Assembly: GCA_964386465.1 (NCBI GenBank)
Contig: CAYLTU010000200.1
Location: forward strand, 1 to 10,926
Direction of reading: 5' to 3'
DNA length: 10,926 nt
Source: GCA-2717185 sp964386465
Lineage (GTDB): Bacteria > Pseudomonadota > Alphaproteobacteria > UBA8366 > GCA-2717185
Numbering within the stretch: the first letter of the stretch is position 1; the number at the start of each line of letters is the position of its first letter. A program made the position numbers and the translations under genes. The notes beneath the pieces are model-generated. The model had not been told where the DNA came from, searched no databases, and saw nothing but the letters and a program-made list of their open reading frames with translations. Shown here piece after piece: positions 7,742-10,926 of the stretch.

Positions 7742-7837
7742 TCGACTTTTCGACAGCATCCGGCAGGAGCCACGCGCAGCGCGATGCGGGGACATCGGGC
7801 AAGCGCGGCGACGCCCCGGATGCGGTGCGAAAATCGA
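7742..7837. repeat. Internal hairpin X of the element, with core copy 1 in its loop
   Basis: The arms 7742-7763 and 7816-7837 are imperfect inverted repeats. GCATCCGG (7756-7763) pairs fully with CCGGATGC (7816-7823), and the outer TCGA/TTTTCG block pairs with a one-base offset. The ~52-base loop contains core copy 1 (7781-7804, starting GCGATGCGGGGACATCGG). Confidence 0.8.
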
Positions 7838-7847
7838 CCCTGCGGGC

Positions 7848-7940
7848 GGCCTGTGGCGTCCCGTGGACAGCGTCGCGCCGGCTTGCCGATGTCCCCGCAT
7901 CGCCGACGCCGCCGCTACTTGCCACGGGACGCCGCAGGCC
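7848..7940. repeat. Internal hairpin Y of the element, with core copy 2 in its loop
   Basis: The arms 7848-7866 and 7922-7940 form a 19-bp stem with a single T:G wobble (T7854). The ~55-base loop contains core copy 2 (7881-7903), the reverse complement of core copy 1 apart from one extra G in copy 1. The X and Y stems are unrelated in sequence although they hold the same place in each half. Confidence 0.85.
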
Positions 7941-7941
7941 G

Positions 7942-7974
7942 TCTCATGACGCATCTAATCCTGATAGGGGGTAC
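7942..7974 (-). repeat. Right terminal inverted repeat of the MITE-like element
   Basis: 33 bases, the exact reverse complement of 7709-7741, followed by TA at 7975-7976. The perfect match suggests recent insertion or continuing selection on the ends. Confidence 0.95.
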
Positions 7975-8010
7975 TAACGCATCAAATGTGTTTGACTTCC
8001 GGTGGACGAT

Positions 8011-8016
8011 AGGAGG
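8011..8016 (+). promoter_or_regulatory. Strong Shine-Dalgarno sequence for the radical SAM gene
   Basis: AGGAGG sits 5 bases before the ATG at 8022. This is the best ribosome binding site in the window and fixes the start. No convincing promoter was found in the 45 bases between the element and the ATG, so transcription may enter through the element or start within it. Confidence 0.8.
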
Positions 8017-8021
8017 CGCAC

Positions 8022-9455
8022 ATGCTTGACGAACCTTCGACAAACGCCGTGCAGGAACTCGAAGAGCTGTTTCGGCGGTTTCCCGACGTTCCGCGCGAAG
8101 TCGTTCTCAAGATCGAACTCCTGAGCAAGGGACATTGGTTCACGGACGCGGCCCTCGACGCGACGAAGGGCTCGATGGTCAAGTCCTATCGCCTGTTTTC
8201 GTACGATCTTGTTCCGATGGATCAGATGAAGCGTAACGAATCCGGCAGGGTGCCGGAATGGATCTTCATCTTCCAGGGTATGTACGATTTGCGCGCGGTT
8301 GCCGTCCAAACCACCCTTGATCCGGCTTCCCCCTACGTCATCGACGTCCTCGACGGCCGCCTCGTACTGCGCGCGAACGGCGAGGTCATCTGCAACGTAT
8401 CCTACCCGATCGAGCCCGCCTATTACGGGCGCCGCTTCAACGACGGCGTGCGTTATCACGAAATCTGCGCATACGGATATTTCGTGACCGTCTTCCGCCA
8501 GTGCCAATATTGGGGACCGAAGGAGGAGTGCCGCTTCTGCGACATCAATGAAAACGCGCGTCAGATGAAGCAATCCCAGGAATTCACCCTCAACGCGCCG
8601 GTCAAAGATGTCGCGCAGGTCGAGGAAGCGGGCCGCGAGGTCAGCCGGGACATGCTGGCGAAGGAGGGCTATCAGGCGCCGGTCAGTTTCATTATCACGG
8701 GCGGCACGATCCTCAGCAAATTGCGCGGCATGGAGGAGAACGAGTTCTATGCCCAGTATGTCCGGGCGCTCAAGTTCGGCGGCCCCCGGCGACACGTGAC
8801 CCTTCAGACGAACGCGAAGACCAAGGACGAATTGAGCTGGCTGCGCAAGGAAGGCCTGGACGGCCATCATGCAAACATGGAGGTCTGGGACGCACGCCTT
8901 TACGCCTGGATCAACCCCGGCAAGGCGGGCCGCATCGACCACGAGACCTGGATTCGCCGCACGCTCGATTCCGTCGATGTTCTTGGCGAAGGCAATGTCA
9001 GGCCGAATTTCGTCGCCGGGATCGAAATGGCGAAACCGCACGGATTCGAGACGATGGAAGAGGCGCTCGCCTCGACCTCCGAGGGAATCGAAACCTTGAT
9101 GCGCTACGGCGTCGATCCGCGGTTCAACCAGTGGCGGCGCGAGCCGAAATCCAATCTCGTGCGGGAACATGCCCAGCCGCCGGTGCCGACCGAATACTAC
9201 ATCCGCCTCATGAGCAGGCGGTACGAGATATGGAAGAAATATGGCCTGAGGCTGCCGACCCGAACCGACTTCATGGAGAGCAACCGCTTCATGGGCTACG
9301 ATCACGGCACCTACGACGACTTTCCGCTGCTCATGGAAGCGCCGTGGTACCAGCAGGCCGAAATGCGCACGCCCGAGGAAATCGTACAGGTTGGGGCGGG
9401 CTGGGAGTCGCCGCGCGAAATTTCCATCCACGGTCCCGCAAAAGCGGAAGCCTGA
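8022..9455 (+). CDS. Radical SAM-like protein with CX8CX2C cluster
   Basis: 477 residues. Cys161, Cys170 and Cys173 (CQYWGPKEEC followed by RFC) have the three-cysteine form of a radical SAM [4Fe-4S] site, but the first gap is 8 residues instead of the canonical 3. Downstream features fit a radical SAM barrel: FIITGGT (223-229) as the glycine motif after strand 2, VTLQTNA (259-265), HANMEVWD (283-290) and NVRPNFVAGIEM (325-336). An N-terminal region of ~150 residues before the cluster has no motif I recognise. The C-terminal ~80 residues contain many Tyr/Trp and may cap the site. I do not recognise the exact subfamily and assign no reaction. A CoA-transferase follows 48 bases later, and a citryl-CoA lyase-like gene beyond that, so a role on a CoA ester or its acid is an inference from context. 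Confidence 0.8.
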   Translation: MLDEPSTNAVQELEELFRRFPDVPREVVLKIELLSKGHWFTDAALDATKGSMVKSYRLFSYDLVPMDQMKRNESGRVPEWIFIFQGMYDLRAVAVQTTLDPASPYVIDVLDGRLVLRANGEVICNVSYPIEPAYYGRRFNDGVRYHEICAYGYFVTVFRQCQYWGPKEECRFCDINENARQMKQSQEFTLNAPVKDVAQVEEAGREVSRDMLAKEGYQAPVSFIITGGTILSKLRGMEENEFYAQYVRALKFGGPRRHVTLQTNAKTKDELSWLRKEGLDGHHANMEVWDARLYAWINPGKAGRIDHETWIRRTLDSVDVLGEGNVRPNFVAGIEMAKPHGFETMEEALASTSEGIETLMRYGVDPRFNQWRREPKSNLVREHAQPPVPTEYYIRLMSRRYEIWKKYGLRLPTRTDFMESNRFMGYDHGTYDDFPLLMEAPWYQQAEMRTPEEIVQVGAGWESPREISIHGPAKAEA

Positions 9456-9503
9456 AAACCAGCCCGCCGAGGAAAACCGAAACATTATCCAGGAATTGCC
9501 CAA

Positions 9504-10694
9504 ATGCCGAGCTTGCTCGACGGAGTTCACGTTCTCGAATCAACCACCATCATCACTGGCTCTCTCGCCGGCTGCCTGCTCGGCGATCTTGGCGCGTCGA
9601 TCGTCAAGGTGGAACACCCGAAGGGCGGCGACCCGTTCCGCGTCTTCCGAGGCGACGATTACAGCCCGCACTTCCGCGCCTACAACCGCAACAAGGAAAG
9701 CCTGGCGCTCGACCTGCGCTCGGAACAGGGCCGTGAAATCTATCTCAAGCTCGCGGCGGAGGCGGACGTTCTTATCGAGAATTTCCGGCCAGGCGTGATG
9801 GACCGGCTCGATCTCGGCCTGGAGGTGCTGCGCGAAACCAATCCGCGGCTCATCGTCTGCTCGATCACCGGCTTCGGTGGGAGCGGCCCCTACAAGGACC
9901 GCCCCGCCTACGACGCCGTCGCGCAAGGGGTCAGCGGCATCACCAGCCTTTTCCTCGGTGACGACGCGCAGCTCACCGGGCCGACCATCGCCGACAACAT
10001 GACCGGCTACAACGCCTGTTACGGGGTGCTGGCGGCGCTGTTCGAGCGGGAGCGGACAGGCCGGGCGCGGCGAGTAGAAGTGAACATGCTGGAATCGGCG
10101 GTCGCCTTCATTCCGGACCCGTTCCTGAACGCACAATTGGCCGGCGTCGAACCCGGGCCGCTGATGCGTGTGTCCGCATCGCAGTCCTACGCGGTGCGCT
10201 GCGCCGACGGAGAAATGATCGCGATCCACATGTCCTCGCAGGAGAAGTTCTGGCAGGCCATGCAGAACGCCTTCGAGCGGCCAGACCTGGGGACGGACCC
10301 GCGCTTCGACGACCGAACCAAGCGCATCGACAACTATCTGCCGCTGTCGGCGGAATTCCAGAAGACCGCGGCGACGCAGCCGCGCGCCTACTGGACGGCG
10401 CGGCTCGAGGTCGAGGATGTCCCCTTCGCGCCGGTGAACGCGCTGCCGGAAGTCTACGACGACCCGCAAGTCCAGCACCTCGGTACCTTCGCGGAAATCA
10501 CCCATCCTGAACATGGGACCTATACCGGCATTCGCCGGCCTGTCCTCTTCGATGGTTCGCGCGACGACCAGCCGCTGGACCCGCCGCCGGACTTCAACGA
10601 ACAGGGTGAGGCGATCCTCCGCCGCATCGGCGTGAGCGACGCGGAAATCGATGCCTGGAACGATCACAACCGCAAGCTCAACGAGGGCGCGTAG
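9504..10694 (+). CDS. Family III CoA-transferase (CaiB/BaiF)
   Basis: 396 residues, typical for the family. It opens with LLDGVHVLE and LLGDLGASIVKVEHPKGGDP (25-44), the conserved nucleotide-fold start, then NRNKESLALDLRS (61-73) and ENFRPGVMDRL (92-102). Asp164 in TIADNMTG (161-168) matches the catalytic aspartate that forms the aspartyl-CoA anhydride in formyl-CoA and carnitine CoA-transferases. RRVEVNMLESAVAF (189-202) is also diagnostic. It moves CoA between carboxylic acids; donor and acceptor are unknown. The RBS AGGA lies ~9 bases before the ATG. It is probably co-transcribed with the radical SAM-like gene. The intervening 48 bases (9456-9503) show nothing else. Confidence 0.93.
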   Translation: MPSLLDGVHVLESTTIITGSLAGCLLGDLGASIVKVEHPKGGDPFRVFRGDDYSPHFRAYNRNKESLALDLRSEQGREIYLKLAAEADVLIENFRPGVMDRLDLGLEVLRETNPRLIVCSITGFGGSGPYKDRPAYDAVAQGVSGITSLFLGDDAQLTGPTIADNMTGYNACYGVLAALFERERTGRARRVEVNMLESAVAFIPDPFLNAQLAGVEPGPLMRVSASQSYAVRCADGEMIAIHMSSQEKFWQAMQNAFERPDLGTDPRFDDRTKRIDNYLPLSAEFQKTAATQPRAYWTARLEVEDVPFAPVNALPEVYDDPQVQHLGTFAEITHPEHGTYTGIRRPVLFDGSRDDQPLDPPPDFNEQGEAILRRIGVSDAEIDAWNDHNRKLNEGA

Positions 10695-10703
10695 TGTCCT
10701 GAT

Positions 10704-10731
10704 CGTGAAATTCAAGGGATTGAATTTCGCG
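10704..10731. repeat. 12-bp hairpin downstream of the CoA-transferase
   Basis: CGTGAAATTCAA (10704-10715), loop GGGA, TTGAATTTCGCG (10720-10731): a 12-bp stem with one T:G pair, 10 bases after the CoA-transferase stop. There is no T-run after it, so a classical intrinsic terminator is not supported. It may still cap the transcript or bind a regulator. Confidence 0.7.
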
Positions 10732-10823
10732 TGAATCAGCACACTAAACTATTGAATCTAGTGCGATTCAGATCCTAAATTTCGTCGCTTTCAATGTGAC
10801 GAACTTCAGAATCATCGCACTAG
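10732..10823. promoter_or_regulatory. Iterated-motif regulatory region before the last gene
   Basis: A motif close to GAATC(A)(N)C(G/A)CACTA occurs three times: plus strand 10732-10746, minus strand 10759-10770, plus strand 10808-10822. The middle copy overlaps the dyad TGAATC-N6-GATTCA (10753-10770). Copies 2 and 3 also form the ends of a long hairpin, with CTAGTGCGAT (10758-10767) pairing with ATCGCACTAG (10814-10823) and an inner stem TTCGTC/GACGAA (10781-10786 with 10798-10803). The stretch is AT-richer than its surroundings. It ends ~15 bases before the ATG of the next gene, so an operator array or a dispersed palindromic repeat are both possible. Confidence 0.6.
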
Positions 10824-10838
10824 GCGAAAGGGAGCAGC

Positions 10839-10926
10839 ATGGCAAAGGACAAACTGTCGCCGACGACCCGGATCGGCACGCCGACTTCGGACACGGAGCG
10901 CCTGCGCATCCGCGGCCGCAACGTCC
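10839..10926 (+). CDS. Citryl-CoA lyase-like protein, N-terminus only
   Basis: 29 codons are present before the right edge. The start is supported by GGGAG four bases before the ATG (AAAGGGAGCAGC-ATG). The residues TRIGTPTSDTERLRIRGRNV resemble the opening of citrate-synthase-fold proteins annotated as citryl-CoA lyase in proteobacteria (T-R-I-x-x-S/T-x-x-D-x-hydrophobic-x-hydrophobic-R-G-R). This is recognition from a short stretch, so the family call is tentative. If right, the enzyme would cleave or form a C-C bond with acetyl-CoA, which would suit the CoA-transferase upstream. Confidence 0.5.
   Translation, partial: MAKDKLSPTTRIGTPTSDTERLRIRGRNV

Larger units (their letters stand above)
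7709..7974. mobile_element. MITE-like non-autonomous element, 266 bp, flanked by TA
   Basis: The element has perfect 33-bp terminal inverted repeats beginning GTACCCCCTATCAGG, with TA on each side (7707-7708 and 7975-7976). The inverted match stops exactly at these TAs (C at 7706 versus T as the complement of 7977). A TA duplication is the hallmark of IS630/Tc1-mariner-type transposition and of MITEs mobilised by such enzymes. No transposase gene fits inside. The interior carries two hairpin stems and a shared core (listed separately). Two 82-codon frames, one per strand, run out through the ends and both finish in SHDASNPDRGY because they read the same terminal repeat; they look incidental. 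The element separates the acyl-CoA dehydrogenase from the radical SAM gene and could act as a transcriptional attenuator between them. Confidence 0.8.

Noticed and set aside
7709..7974. CRISPR array or tandem repeat in the 7.7-8.0 kb gap
   Set aside because: The repeats are inverted pairs of different sequence. There are no regularly spaced direct repeats and no cas genes.
7706..7977. Two 82-codon frames inside the MITE-like element (7729-7977 plus, 7706-7954 minus) as real small proteins
   Set aside because: Their identical C-terminal SHDASNPDRGY is an automatic result of the terminal inverted repeats. The bodies are low-complexity Arg/Ala/Pro-rich, and neither has a clear RBS.
7985..8010. 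Promoter TTGACT (7992-7997) for the radical SAM gene
   Set aside because: The -35-like hexamer is only about 14 bases from the Shine-Dalgarno sequence, leaving no room for a -10 box and a transcription start.
7974..9530. A 518-codon open frame on the minus strand, antisense to the radical SAM gene
   Set aside because: GC-rich coding DNA often leaves the antisense frame open. It has no recognisable motif, while the plus-strand frame has a strong RBS, a cysteine cluster and family-like segments.

Overview
The window is GC-rich, densely coded bacterial DNA. The gene content (CoA-linked catabolism, hydantoinase-type genes, paralogous PLP enzymes) and codon use suggest an alphaproteobacterium, perhaps Rhodospirillales-like. 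That placement is an inference from style; there is no rRNA or marker gene here.

Layout: (1) 1-2112, minus strand: a hydantoinase/oxoprolinase pair, with hyuA-like complete and hyuB-like present only as its first ~19 codons, joined by a 4-base ATGA overlap. (2) 2113-2410: a divergent intergenic region with two GC-rich palindromes arranged as inverted copies, and a plausible promoter for the next operon. (3) 2411-5520, plus strand: a tight three-gene operon of a class III (GSA-aminomutase-like) aminotransferase, a class IV (BCAT/D-amino-acid-transaminase-like) aminotransferase and an SMP-30/gluconolactonase-like hydrolase. With the divergent hyuAB this looks like a catabolic module for a nitrogen-containing small molecule; the substrate cannot be read from sequence. 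(4) 5558-6427, minus strand: a crotonase that resembles p-hydroxycinnamoyl-CoA hydratase/lyase. It is divergent from (5) 6549-7709, plus strand, an acyl-CoA dehydrogenase. (6) 7707-7976: a 266-bp gene-free element with perfect 33-bp terminal inverted repeats flanked by TA, whose left end supplies the last base of the acyl-CoA dehydrogenase stop codon. It has an unusual two-hairpin internal design. (7) 8022-10694, plus strand: a radical-SAM-like protein with a CX8CX2C cysteine cluster, then a CaiB/BaiF family III CoA-transferase. (8) 10695-10838: an AT-richer, palindrome-rich intergenic region with three copies of a ~12-15 bp motif. (9) From 10839, plus strand: the start of a gene whose N-terminus resembles citryl-CoA lyase / citrate-synthase-fold proteins.

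The parts most worth a second look are the MITE-like element with mutually exclusive folds inserted exactly at a stop codon, the radical-SAM-like protein with atypical cysteine spacing sitting among CoA-ester enzymes, and the iterated motif region before the last gene.
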